Positions 1 through 8,032 of a stretch of DNA of 51,208 bases are shown piece by piece. The translations under genes were made by a program, and so were the position numbers. The DNA is from Pseudobdellovibrionaceae bacterium. GTDB lineage: Bacteria > Bdellovibrionota > Bdellovibrionia > Bdellovibrionales > Bdellovibrionaceae. The stretch's first letter is position 1; the number at the start of each line of letters is the position of its first letter. Location: positions 1 to 51,208 of the forward strand of contig JAKFYD010000025.1 in NCBI GenBank assembly GCA_021731025.1, in the 5' to 3' direction. Below the pieces are notes generated by a model. It ran no database searches. It was not told the origin of the DNA and was given only the letters and a program-made list of their open reading frames with translations.

Positions 1-2
1 TT

Positions 3-49
3 TTCCTGACCACCCCCACCCAACGATGTTGGTTGAAGGTGGTCAGGAA
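3..49. repeat. Imperfect hairpin (inverted repeat) at the window edge
   Basis: Arms TTCCTGACCACC (3-14) and its exact reverse complement (38-49) enclose a second inner stem, CCAAC (20-24) and GTTGG (28-32), around the trinucleotide GAT. The two stems are separated by an unpaired bulge on each side (15-19 and 33-37). Such a structure could be a terminator without a U-tract, a regulator-binding site or the end of the mobile cassette that follows. Nothing in the sequence decides between these. Confidence 0.6.
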
Positions 50-371
50 CCGGGGGACGGGCCTGGGTGGAGGACAGGAGATACAAAAAGAAATAATAAT
101 AAAAAGAAAAATATAAAATACAAAACGAAGCAAAGAGAATTTTATCAGGTAGGCAGCGAGATCAAGAGTCTTTCGTTTGAAAATTTATTGCCGTTTGATT
201 TACATGACATTGAACAAAGTTTTACGTTGAGCTTACCAGATAAATTTCTCCTTGGTCCGTATGATGAGGTCGACGTACCGCGCGCCCTCCGTTTGAATGG
301 ACTCAACACAAACTGCAACATGCTTCATTTTTTTCAAAAACAACAATTCTCACCATAAAGGAGGTGCCATT
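50..371. other. Leader region of the recombinase cassette, no supported gene
   Basis: A short G-rich stretch (50-80) gives way to an A-rich stretch (about 88-135) and then to ordinary sequence up to a strong Shine-Dalgarno AAAGGAGGT (358-366) that serves the gene starting at 372. One plus-strand reading frame (26-358) is open, but it has no ribosome-binding site, an atypical low-complexity N-terminal half and no recognised domain. It may be a remnant. No clear sigma70 promoter was identified. Confidence 0.4.
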
Positions 372-788
372 ATGACAAATGAATTAAAAGAAATAAAATT
401 CGGGAACAAAAACGAAAGTGATAGCTCAGTGAAGATTACAGTCTCGAAAGCAATTGTCGATAACTTGAATGATTTGGTAGAAAAGGTCAATAGTGAGTTC
501 GATGTGGGTCGAGTGCATCGACAAGATGTTGCCTCTTGGATCATTGCTCAATTTTTAAAGTCCTATACTGATCACGATGTTAATTTAATCAGGCAAAGCC
601 AGTACACTGATGCGCTAATGCTTGAATCCATTTATCGACGTGCGAAAGAAACAGGCGAAATACCTGATTTCCTTAGAGATGCTTTACGAAAACAATTTCA
701 AGATGATGCTGAAACTCCAAAAAGGAAAAAAGCATTGACTAAGAAGTCCATCAATGATGGACTCAATAACCATGAAGGTGTTTTATGA
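372..788 (+). CDS. Small RHH-like DNA-binding protein of the recombinase cassette
   Basis: This 138-residue protein is not recognised with certainty. Residues about 18-62 start with a short strand-like segment (VKITVSK), followed by two helices with the pattern GRVHRQDVASWI. This fits a ribbon-helix-helix DNA-binding fold, and the C-terminal third is strongly basic (PKRKKALTKK). The start at 372 is chosen over an in-frame upstream one because AAAGGAGGT lies six bases before the ATG. Its stop overlaps the start of the next gene (ATGA at 785-788), so the two are translationally coupled. The position ahead of an XRE regulator and a recombinase suggests a role in cassette control or accessory DNA binding. 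That role is inference from context. Confidence 0.6.
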   Translation: MTNELKEIKFGNKNESDSSVKITVSKAIVDNLNDLVEKVNSEFDVGRVHRQDVASWIIAQFLKSYTDHDVNLIRQSQYTDALMLESIYRRAKETGEIPDFLRDALRKQFQDDAETPKRKKALTKKSINDGLNNHEGVL

Positions 789-1036
789 CGGGACAAGAAT
801 TCAAAAGGATCAGGGAAAAGCTTGGTTTTTCTCAAGACCAGCTCGCTTTAGTTTTGGGTCTTTCTGGGAAGAAGGCTGTCAGCAATATCGAAATAGGTTT
901 CAGGAACCCAAGTCGCTTAATCGCTGCAATAATGCATGTCTTTGTGAGGCTTCCAGAAAAACGATCAATAGAACTCAGAAACCTACTCTTGGAAATTTCC
1001 AAGCAGCAAATCAAGGAATCGAGAGGCTCTCGCTAA
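785..1036 (+). CDS. XRE-family HTH transcriptional regulator
   Basis: This 83-residue protein is almost entirely one helix-turn-helix domain of the Cro/CI (XRE) type. Residues 4-45 carry FKRIREKLGFSQDQLALVLG, then the recognition-helix region KKAVSNIEIGFRNPSR, which matches the family's 'LGLS...VSxxExG.R.P' pattern. It overlaps the preceding gene by four bases (ATGA), and its stop is overlapped by the next start (TAATG, 1034-1038). It probably represses or times expression of the recombinase cassette, as similar regulators do in integrative elements. No ligand or protease domain is present. Confidence 0.8.
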   Translation: MTGQEFKRIREKLGFSQDQLALVLGLSGKKAVSNIEIGFRNPSRLIAAIMHVFVRLPEKRSIELRNLLLEISKQQIKESRGSR

Positions 1037-1242
1037 TGAGGAAGCGTCGCGAATACATAGAGTCTTTAAAGATTGATCTGAGTACCGTGAAGATAAATCT
1101 AATTCCAATACAAGACATGTCCTTAAATTCCAAGAAGCGTACGTCTGAAGTCTTAGATCTTGTAATTAAAATGATTTTTCTTGCGACCAAGAAAGGCCCT
1201 GTACCTAAAGCGGACAAGGAGGATTTCAATGCAGCAGCTTAA
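1036..1242 (+). CDS. Small hypothetical protein between regulator and recombinase
   Basis: This 68-residue ORF begins at an ATG sharing a base with the stop of the XRE gene (TAATG) and ends fourteen bases inside the recombinase gene. The product is basic (MRKRREYIESLKIDL at the start) and has no recognised domain. Its central part contains a hydrophobic, probably helical segment (VLDLVIKMIFLATKK). Its extent is supported by overlaps on both sides, typical of a tightly packed phage-like or integrative cassette. It could be an excision factor or an accessory DNA-binding peptide, but that is only a guess from size and position. Confidence 0.5.
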   Translation: MRKRREYIESLKIDLSTVKINLIPIQDMSLNSKKRTSEVLDLVIKMIFLATKKGPVPKADKEDFNAAA

Positions 1243-2968
1243 AATTGGTGGGTATATTAGGGTTTCGACAGAAGAACAAGCTAGTCTTGTCGATGGCTCT
1301 TTAGATAATCAAAAATATCGAATAAAGGCATTTGTAGAAGTCAAAAATATACAAGAACCTAACTGGGGCAATGTCGTAGAATTTTATATTGATGACGGCT
1401 ATTCCGCTAAGGACACCCGCAGACCTGCGTTTCAGAAGATGATGACTGATCTTAAGCAAGGAAAGATTAATTTAATTTTAGTACCAGATTTGTCGAGGTT
1501 ATCTCGAAGCATTTCTGATTTTTGTGGAATTTTAGAGCTACTAAAACAGTCCAACTCATCATTCTTATCTATCAAAGAGCAATTCGACACTAGTACTCCA
1601 GCAGGAAAGATGATGCTCTATAATATGATAAATTTAGCTCAATTCGAGCGAGAGCAAACTGCAGAACGAGTAGCCCTTGGCTGTCATTCGCGTGCAATGA
1701 GAGGACTATTAAATGGAGGACAAGAGATTCTTGGCTACAGCAAAGTGCCGGAACAGAAGAACACTTATGTCATCAATGAACATGAAATTGAAATTGTCAG
1801 GACTATATTTAAAAAATTCCTTGAGCAAGGTTCCTTAAACCGCACTATTGCAGCTTTGGAAGAAATTGGCATTCGACCGAAAGTAAAACAGAATAGAAAA
1901 GAACGACTTGTTGAACGTGGGTACTGGACACATCAGACGTTGGGAAGTTTGCTCCGAAATCCTGCTTACATTGGAATGCGTGAAGTAAATCGTAAATATA
2001 AATTTAAAGAACAAAGAACTTTAAAACCTCACCAAAAGTATCAGCTAGTCAAAGCGAGCTGGCCTGGAATAATTGAAAAAGATCTTTTTGAATCTGTCCA
2101 ATTCAGCCTTGATGAAAACAAGAAAAGCGAGCGCCGTCGCTTAGCTAGTGCAGAGAAACGAGTTTTCTTTGCCTCTGGGATTGTTAGATGCGCAGATTGC
2201 GGTAGGCCTCTTATTGGTCAGTCAGCTCATGGGCGAGTAAATGTGCATCGCTACTATGTCCATTCTTATTCCAAAGGTGATACAATCACTTGCTCTATAA
2301 GAAGAATCAGAGCCGAAGATGTAGAAGTATCCTTATCGAAGCATATTTCCAAGATTTTAGCAGATGGTCAGTATCTTGATTCAGTAGCTGATAGAATCGT
2401 TTCTCAGGCGAAAGAGTTAGATGCTACATCAAAAGATCAAATGAAACATCTTCAGAAGGAACTCCAAGGCGCTGAAGAAGAAATGGAAGCGGCATTTAAA
2501 TTCCAAGTAAGTGCAAAAAAGGGAGCAGAATCAGAGAAATTTCTTATGACTAAACTCGATGAACTGGGAAAACGAAAGAGCGCTCTTGAAAAAGGTATTT
2601 TAGAACTCGAAGCATCAAAACCAAGTATCACTTCCCTATCTAACGTTCGGAAAGATTTAGAAAATAGGGTTCGTCTGGTCTCTAAAGGTTGGAGCAAGTT
2701 ATCCGCCGCCCAACAGAAGAGAACCCTGCGACATCTTATACACCAACTTTTTGTTGGCCCACAAGGCATCGACATTTTCTATTATTCAAACGCATTTTCA
2801 GAAGGAATGACACCGGCAGGACTTTTGACGGAACAGAAAAACACTACTAAGATGCTTCCTTTTCGGACTTTGGGAACTGGAAAAATCGATTCTAAACTGA
2901 AGATTCAAAATTGCTTATCTGCAAGTTTGGTGACCTCACCAGGAATTGAACCTGGATCTACCGTTTAG
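1229..2968 (+). CDS. Large serine recombinase (site-specific integrase)
   Basis: This 579-residue protein catalyses DNA strand exchange through a phosphoserine link. The N-terminal resolvase domain (about 1-150) has the catalytic serine in GGYIRVSTEEQ (Ser13) and the arginine-containing VPDLSRLSRS segment. The recombinase domain spans roughly 165-290. A zinc ribbon follows with CADC near 320 and a further Cys near 353, then a coiled-coil region (about 390-480). The start at 1229 is set by the Shine-Dalgarno AAGGAGG just upstream; an earlier in-frame start would run through the upstream small gene. The reading frame ends inside the tRNA-Arg gene: its last residues, TSPGIEPGSTV, are antisense translation of the tRNA T-arm. 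That makes the right end of the cassette a probable attachment junction. Confidence 0.93.
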   Translation: MQQLKIGGYIRVSTEEQASLVDGSLDNQKYRIKAFVEVKNIQEPNWGNVVEFYIDDGYSAKDTRRPAFQKMMTDLKQGKINLILVPDLSRLSRSISDFCGILELLKQSNSSFLSIKEQFDTSTPAGKMMLYNMINLAQFEREQTAERVALGCHSRAMRGLLNGGQEILGYSKVPEQKNTYVINEHEIEIVRTIFKKFLEQGSLNRTIAALEEIGIRPKVKQNRKERLVERGYWTHQTLGSLLRNPAYIGMREVNRKYKFKEQRTLKPHQKYQLVKASWPGIIEKDLFESVQFSLDENKKSERRRLASAEKRVFFASGIVRCADCGRPLIGQSAHGRVNVHRYYVHSYSKGDTITCSIRRIRAEDVEVSLSKHISKILADGQYLDSVADRIVSQAKELDATSKDQMKHLQKELQGAEEEMEAAFKFQVSAKKGAESEKFLMTKLDELGKRKSALEKGILELEASKPSITSLSNVRKDLENRVRLVSKGWSKLSAAQQKRTLRHLIHQLFVGPQGIDIFYYSNAFSEGMTPAGLLTEQKNTTKMLPFRTLGTGKIDSKLKIQNCLSASLVTSPGIEPGSTV

Positions 2969-3003
2969 GAAACGGTAGCTCTATCCATTTGAGCTATGAG
3001 GTC
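2928..3003 (-). tRNA. tRNA-Arg (anticodon CCU)
   Basis: Read on the minus strand, a complete cloverleaf is visible. A 7-bp acceptor stem pairs GACCTCA with TGAGGTC, there is a D-arm GCTC/GAGC, and the anticodon stem ACCGT/ACGGT encloses the loop TTCCTAA with anticodon CCT. The T-arm is CCAGG/CCTGG around TTCAATT, followed by discriminator A and an encoded CCA (2928-2930). It decodes AGG. The gene lies 33 bases downstream of pilR on the same strand and may be co-transcribed with the pil operon. Its 3' half is overlapped antisense by the recombinase ORF. Confidence 0.96.
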
Positions 3004-3036
3004 TCTCGCGAAATGCAAAGGCCCTTAGAGATAAAT

Positions 3037-4449
3037 CTAGGCCTCTTCGTCGTCAAGCTCATCGTCACCGACAGTACCCAGATTGTACTTTTCGATGCGA
3101 TAGCGCATAGAGCGAAAGGTGATGTGCAATAACTTAGAAGCCTTCTTCTTGACCCCGCCTGCAGCGTGAATCGCTTTAACCAGCAATTCCTTCTCGATCT
3201 GTCCCATGACCTTATCCAAATCGATTCCTTCAGGGCCAACTTCGATCTCACTGCTGGAAGCTAGTTTGCGACCGGTGTTGGTGTTCACCATAGGTGGTAA
3301 GCTCTCGGGAAGGATGGTGGCTCCCCCTTCCAGGGCTACAGTTCTTTCAATCAGATTCTCGAGCTCACGCACGTTTCCAGGATAGTCGTACTTTTGTATG
3401 ATCTCCATGACCTCGGCACTGATGGCTCCAATGTTTTTATTCAATCGTTCGTTGTACTTTTTCAAGAAGTGATTCGCGAGCAAGGGAATGTCGTCTTTTC
3501 TTTCACGCAAAGACGGCGTTTTAATATTGATCACATTCAAACGATAGTACAAATCTTGTCGGAACGAACCTTTAGCAACCATGTCTTCCAAATTGCGATT
3601 GGTGGCTGCGATGATGCGCACTTCAATTTTCATATCCTCAGTACCACCCACGCGACGGATGATACGTTCTTGAATCGCTCGTAAAAGTTTAACTTGGATA
3701 GCTAAGGGTAGCTCACCGACTTCGTCGAGAAATAATGTTCCGCCGTCAGCAACTTCGAAAAGACCTGACTTATCACTGACAGCGCCAGTGAAAGAACCTT
3801 TTTTGTGACCGAACATTTCTGATTCCATCAGATTCTCAGGAATGGCACCGCAGTTCACGGTGATAAAAGGTTTATCTTTTAAAGGACCATTGTAGTGAAT
3901 TGCTTTTGCGACAACTTCTTTTCCAGTTCCTGATTCTCCGGTGATCAAAACATTCGTTGGTGCAACCGATACTCTTTTGACCAGATCAAAAATCTGATGC
4001 ATCGCCGCTGAATTTCCAATGACATTCTGAAAACTGTACTCACGAGTTAATTCTTTTTTCAGTGATCGATTTTCAACTTCGAGATTTTTACTGCGAAGAG
4101 CGTTCTGAATGTTCAACCGAACTTCGTCGATTTTAAAAGGCTTTGTTAAATAATCGTAAGCGCCCATCTTCATCGCTTCAACTGCGGTTTCAGTCGTTCC
4201 AAAAGCGGTGATCATCATGAAAACAATATCTGGATAGGAATCACGAACATGTTTTAAAAGCTCTATTCCCGTCACGTGGGGCATCTGCAAATCAGAGATG
4301 ATCATATCGAAGGATTTTTTGCTTAAGAGATCTTTCGCCTTCTGGCCATCTTCGGCTAAGGTGATTTCATAGCCCTCTTTTTTGAGCATGATCTCTAGGA
4401 ATTCGCGGATCGATTCTTCATCATCGACAACAAGTATCTTTGCTTTCAT
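3037..4449 (-). CDS. pilR: PilR, sigma54-dependent response regulator of type IV pili
   Basis: This 470-residue NtrC-class activator has three parts. The receiver domain (1-120) has acidic pair Asp9/Asp10, phospho-acceptor Asp53 and Lys103. The AAA+ domain (about 142-370) has Walker A GESGTGKE at 171-178 and Walker B GGTLFLDE near 236. The C-terminal Fis-type helix-turn-helix ends in TFRSMRYRIEKY, a sequence diagnostic of PilR. The sigma54-contacting loop reads GSFTGA (218-223) rather than GAFTGA; PilR proteins from other genera commonly have the serine. The acidic tail DDELDDEEA is unusual. The gene follows pilS after a 37-base gap and presumably activates pilin or pilus genes elsewhere, since no pilA is present downstream. 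Confidence 0.93.
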   Translation of the reverse strand: MKAKILVVDDEESIREFLEIMLKKEGYEITLAEDGQKAKDLLSKKSFDMIISDLQMPHVTGIELLKHVRDSYPDIVFMMITAFGTTETAVEAMKMGAYDYLTKPFKIDEVRLNIQNALRSKNLEVENRSLKKELTREYSFQNVIGNSAAMHQIFDLVKRVSVAPTNVLITGESGTGKEVVAKAIHYNGPLKDKPFITVNCGAIPENLMESEMFGHKKGSFTGAVSDKSGLFEVADGGTLFLDEVGELPLAIQVKLLRAIQERIIRRVGGTEDMKIEVRIIAATNRNLEDMVAKGSFRQDLYYRLNVINIKTPSLRERKDDIPLLANHFLKKYNERLNKNIGAISAEVMEIIQKYDYPGNVRELENLIERTVALEGGATILPESLPPMVNTNTGRKLASSSEIEVGPEGIDLDKVMGQIEKELLVKAIHAAGGVKKKASKLLHITFRSMRYRIEKYNLGTVGDDELDDEEA

Positions 4450-4486
4450 ACAACCTCAATATCTTATATTTAAATTTTGAGGTGTC

Positions 4487-6058
4487 TTAAGACTTCGCGC
4501 AAGGAAAAACCAGAGTGAATTCAGTCCCCTGACCTACTTCACTGTTCACCACGACCTCAACTTTATGACTTTCTAATATCTTATGAGTCACAGCTAGACC
4601 TAAGCCCGTCCCTTTTGGTTTTGTCGTATGGAAAGGTTCGAACAATCTCTTCTTTACGGGATCTGTCATTCCCATTCCTGAATCAGAAATTTTAACCACG
4701 ACTGCTTTTCGAGATTCATCGTATTTTAAAGTTAAAGTCAGGACAGCTCCGGGCGAATCAGTCATAGCCTGATAGGCATTCACCATAAGATTTAAAAAGA
4801 CTTGTCTCAACTTATCAACATGGCCCAACACCTGAGGCACAGTTTCAAAATTTTTAATGACCTCAACATCACTTCGCAAAGTTTTATTTGTCTTTAAAGA
4901 TTCACTGACTTCATTAAGAATTAAGCTCAAGTTAACATAGTCCGTTGGCTCGGCAAAAGGCCGCGAATAATCTAAAAACTCGGTGATTAAAGAATTTAAT
5001 CGGTCAATCTCACGCAAAATAATTCTCATTAGCTTTCGGTCATCTTCATTGGCCGTGGTTTGTGAGAGCATCTCAACACTGCCGCTGATGCCCGCCAAGG
5101 GATTTCTAATTTCGTGAGCAATTCCAGCGGCCAATTGCCCAATGGCCGCAAGCTTTTCATTTTGCCGGAGACGTGATTCCAATTCGCGAATCTTCGTCAA
5201 ATCATCAAAGAGCACCAGATCCATTTCTTTTCCAGAATTGGCTTCGGTAAATCGCGATTTACGAAAACCTAAAATCTTTTGTTTTTGAGTTTTACTTTCG
5301 AATTTCAAATCAAAATTATCCTGCAGGGACGTCAAGACGTTTGAAAAATAATCCTGAATTCTTTGCCCGATCAGAATGGGCTCTTCTAGAATTTGCGAAG
5401 AAGATCGATTAGCTTGAAGGATTTTTCCTTGATCGTCAAAAGTGATTAGCCCTGAGGGAATATTTTCAATCAATAGAGCATTCAGTTTTTCGACCGCAAT
5501 TAAGCTAAGTCCGGTTCGCTGCAGTTCTTTGTCGGTTCGGAAAAGTTGCTCGGATAAATAGCCAGATAAGCCCGCAATGACAAAGAAAGCGACATTATTA
5601 ATCGCTAAAATCAGAATATGCTGCATCTGTCGTACTTCGACACTCCACAGGCTGGCAATGCTAAAAAAGATGCTTGAACAGAGAGCCAAAGTCAGCGCAC
5701 CTTCCCCTCGAAAGACAAATCCGCCCAGTGTAATCAGGATCATAAAAACAAACAGGAAAAAAGTTTGATTAAGTCCACTCTGATGAACCAACAAGGAAAC
5801 CAAGAGCAGATCCAAAACGAAGGTAACTAAAAGCCAATGAATATTTTCGTAAAACCAATTGATTTTAATCAACAGCCCCAGATGCAGACTAAGTCCTGTC
5901 AGCAAAATAAAATAGAAAAAGGAGAGGTAGCCCCAATCAATGAACTGTCCTTGAAACACGAACGTCGCAACACTGAAGATGAGAATTAAAAAGAGAAGAC
6001 CCACCCTGAGCGATTCAACGATGAGTCTATTTTTCTCAACTTTAATCCAGGTCATCAA
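4487..6058 (-). CDS. pilS: PilS, membrane sensor histidine kinase
   Basis: This 523-residue kinase has about six transmembrane helices in residues 15-170. A PAS-like domain (about 190-290) contains LIENIPSGLITFDDQG. The dimerisation/phosphotransfer helix has His315 in AAGIAHEIRNPLAG. The ATPase domain shows the N box LMVNAYQAM, the G1 box DSGMGMT and the G2 box KGTGLGLA. It would phosphorylate the adjacent PilR. In Pseudomonas PilS responds to pilin in the membrane; whether that holds here is inference. It overlaps pilC by four bases (stop of pilC inside ATGA), so the two are translationally coupled. Confidence 0.92.
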   Translation of the reverse strand: MMTWIKVEKNRLIVESLRVGLLFLILIFSVATFVFQGQFIDWGYLSFFYFILLTGLSLHLGLLIKINWFYENIHWLLVTFVLDLLLVSLLVHQSGLNQTFFLFVFMILITLGGFVFRGEGALTLALCSSIFFSIASLWSVEVRQMQHILILAINNVAFFVIAGLSGYLSEQLFRTDKELQRTGLSLIAVEKLNALLIENIPSGLITFDDQGKILQANRSSSQILEEPILIGQRIQDYFSNVLTSLQDNFDLKFESKTQKQKILGFRKSRFTEANSGKEMDLVLFDDLTKIRELESRLRQNEKLAAIGQLAAGIAHEIRNPLAGISGSVEMLSQTTANEDDRKLMRIILREIDRLNSLITEFLDYSRPFAEPTDYVNLSLILNEVSESLKTNKTLRSDVEVIKNFETVPQVLGHVDKLRQVFLNLMVNAYQAMTDSPGAVLTLTLKYDESRKAVVVKISDSGMGMTDPVKKRLFEPFHTTKPKGTGLGLAVTHKILESHKVEVVVNSEVGQGTEFTLVFPCAKS

Positions 6059-7281
6059 CCACCAACGACATCGGCCATATTGAAGACTGGCAAGTACATG
6101 GCAACAACAAGCACAGCGATGATGCCCCCAAGGACAACCATCAGCAAGGGTTCAATTAAGGATGTGAGAGCTTTCACTGCATTTTCAACTTCATCTTCAT
6201 AGAAGTCAGCTATCTTTCCTAACATCACGTCCAAGGTTCCTGACTGCTCACCAATGCTGATCATTTGCACGACCATAGTTGGAAACACTTTATCTTTCGA
6301 GAGAGGTAAAGCTAATGGTTTACCTTGCATTACAGAATCCTTACATCGAGTTAAAGCTTTTTCGATAACGATGTTTCCCGAAGTTTTAGAAGCAATGTCG
6401 ATAGCTTCGATCAAGCCAACACCTGAAGATAAAAGTGTCGACAATGTGTGCGTCAGCCGCGCAAAACTTTGTTTAGAAACTAATTCTCCAAGGATCGGCG
6501 CTCTAAAACAAAAAGTCTCAAAGCGAGTTCGCCCTTCCTCGGTTTTAATGTAATTCATAAATAAAAACGGGCCAGCGATCAATGCACCCACATAAATGTA
6601 CCAATTGTGAATCATGGCTTGGCTGAGCTTAACTACCATCTGAGTTAACATGGGTGGAGCTTTTCCATTCGCCGCAAAAAATTCCTGAAATTTGGGAATG
6701 ATAAATACAAGAATCCCCGAGATGACAAGGATGGCCACAGCAATAATGACTGCGGGATAAATCATTGCTCCCTTAACTTGCGATTTAATTTTTTGTGATT
6801 TTTCCATGTAAATCGCTAGACGATTCAGAATTCCATCCAGAATCCCGGCCTCTTCCCCAGCTTGGATCATATTGCAATACAGTCGATCAAAAACAGTGGG
6901 AATCATGGCCATTGAATCAGCTAAACGTCGTCCCGTTTCAATTGATTGCTTCACTTTCAATGCTGAATCCTTCAGTAAGCCCGGCCGCAAACCTTCGCCC
7001 AAAATTTTTAAAGCATCCACCACGGGAATCCCGGCGTTAATCAAAGTTGCAAATTGGCGTGTAAAGATTTGCATATCTTTCGAGTTAACTTTCTTAGAAA
7101 AAAGTGATGGCGATGCCGAAGCTGATTTGCGAATACCGACTTGGCTTTTCGGTATAACTCTTAAAGTTTGCATATTCATCTGTTGAAGTTTTACTCGGAC
7201 TTCACTTTCAGATTTAGCTTCCACTTCACCTTGCATGACCTGCCCGGTTAAATTTTTGGCTTGGTAAACATAGCGGGCCAT
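6055..7281 (-). CDS. pilC: PilC, type IV pilus inner-membrane platform protein
   Basis: This 408-residue protein has the two tandem T2SSF (GspF/PilC) repeats, with FTRQFATLINAGIPVVDAL near residue 75 and FARLTHTLSTLLSSGVGL near 275. Three hydrophobic segments lie at about 170-200, 220-245 and 378-402. It forms the cytoplasmic membrane platform that couples the PilB motor to pilin insertion. Length is typical of the family (about 400). Its start overlaps the stop of the pilT-like gene by one base (TAATG), and its stop overlaps pilS. Confidence 0.94.
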   Translation of the reverse strand: MARYVYQAKNLTGQVMQGEVEAKSESEVRVKLQQMNMQTLRVIPKSQVGIRKSASASPSLFSKKVNSKDMQIFTRQFATLINAGIPVVDALKILGEGLRPGLLKDSALKVKQSIETGRRLADSMAMIPTVFDRLYCNMIQAGEEAGILDGILNRLAIYMEKSQKIKSQVKGAMIYPAVIIAVAILVISGILVFIIPKFQEFFAANGKAPPMLTQMVVKLSQAMIHNWYIYVGALIAGPFLFMNYIKTEEGRTRFETFCFRAPILGELVSKQSFARLTHTLSTLLSSGVGLIEAIDIASKTSGNIVIEKALTRCKDSVMQGKPLALPLSKDKVFPTMVVQMISIGEQSGTLDVMLGKIADFYEDEVENAVKALTSLIEPLLMVVLGGIIAVLVVAMYLPVFNMADVVGG

Positions 7282-8030
7282 TACACACCTACCTTTTTCA
7301 ACAGATGATCAAGATCTACAGGATCACGACTGACTTCAAATGCCGTTTTGATTTCGATTCTTCGTCGAATTAACAATTGTAAAAGGGATTGGTTCAAAGT
7401 CACGATGCCCGAGTGCTCACCGGCATTTCGAGTCAGGTCCTCGAAGTCTTTAAGACTTCCATCCCAGAGGCATCTTTTAACTTCAGAAGAAGCCAAAATC
7501 ACTTCGTGAGCAAAAAGAGATTCCCCTGTCGGTGGCACAATTCGTGTTTGACCAAAAAGCAGCACCAAACCATCAATCGCTCTCCACAACAGATGAGAAT
7601 TTTGAGTTTGCAAAGCTAATCCAAAAATCCGGTGTAACGAACACAATAAAGACGGAGAGGCCATTTGCAAAATGACTAACCTTCCCTCTTCATAGAGATT
7701 AACGGCTGCAACTAATTCGTCCTTTTGTTGCACATTTTCGAAAACCACCACGGAAGAACTTTTGATCATTTTACGCTGTTCAACGGAATTTTTATTTTCG
7801 TAAGTACAAACATGAAAACTATTTTGAAGTCCTTCAACGGGATCACTATCTCGCGAAATGTAGACTCCAGGCCCATTCTGTTTTTTATACCGATGGAATA
7901 AGAAATCTAAAGTTTTATCCAAGGCTGAATGCCGATTTCCCGCCATCAGGATGAGCCCTTGCTCTCGTTGAAAATTATCAACCAGAACTTGAGGAACGGG
8001 CACATCGAGAACTGCATTCGCTTTCGCCAT
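7281..8030 (-). CDS. Degenerate PilT-like protein lacking ATPase motifs
   Basis: This 249-residue protein sits exactly where pilT lies in pilB-pilT-pilC operons, but it is about 100 residues shorter than normal PilT (about 345). The canonical N-terminal PAS-like domain is missing. At the Walker A position the sequence is GLILMAGNRHSALDKTL, with no GxxGxGKST. Around Walker B it keeps SVVVFENVQ, and the His-box region (GHLVLGTLHT in PilT) has become GRLVILQMAS. The C-terminal part (LFAHEVILASSEVKRCL, LNQSLLQLL) still aligns with PilT. The frame is intact, with two bases between it and pilB and a one-base overlap with pilC, so it is probably expressed. A structural or regulatory pseudo-ATPase is more likely than a working retraction motor. 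Confidence 0.72.
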   Translation of the reverse strand: MAKANAVLDVPVPQVLVDNFQREQGLILMAGNRHSALDKTLDFLFHRYKKQNGPGVYISRDSDPVEGLQNSFHVCTYENKNSVEQRKMIKSSSVVVFENVQQKDELVAAVNLYEEGRLVILQMASPSLLCSLHRIFGLALQTQNSHLLWRAIDGLVLLFGQTRIVPPTGESLFAHEVILASSEVKRCLWDGSLKDFEDLTRNAGEHSGIVTLNQSLLQLLIRRRIEIKTAFEVSRDPVDLDHLLKKVGV

Positions 8031-8032
8031 AG

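Noticed and set aside
26-358. Open plus-strand frame of 110 codons before the recombinase cassette
   Set aside because: No Shine-Dalgarno, low-complexity N-terminal half and no recognisable domain; kept only as part of the leader description.
3394-3684. Plus-strand frame inside pilR
   Set aside because: Antisense to a fully conserved AAA+ domain; no start signal or family.
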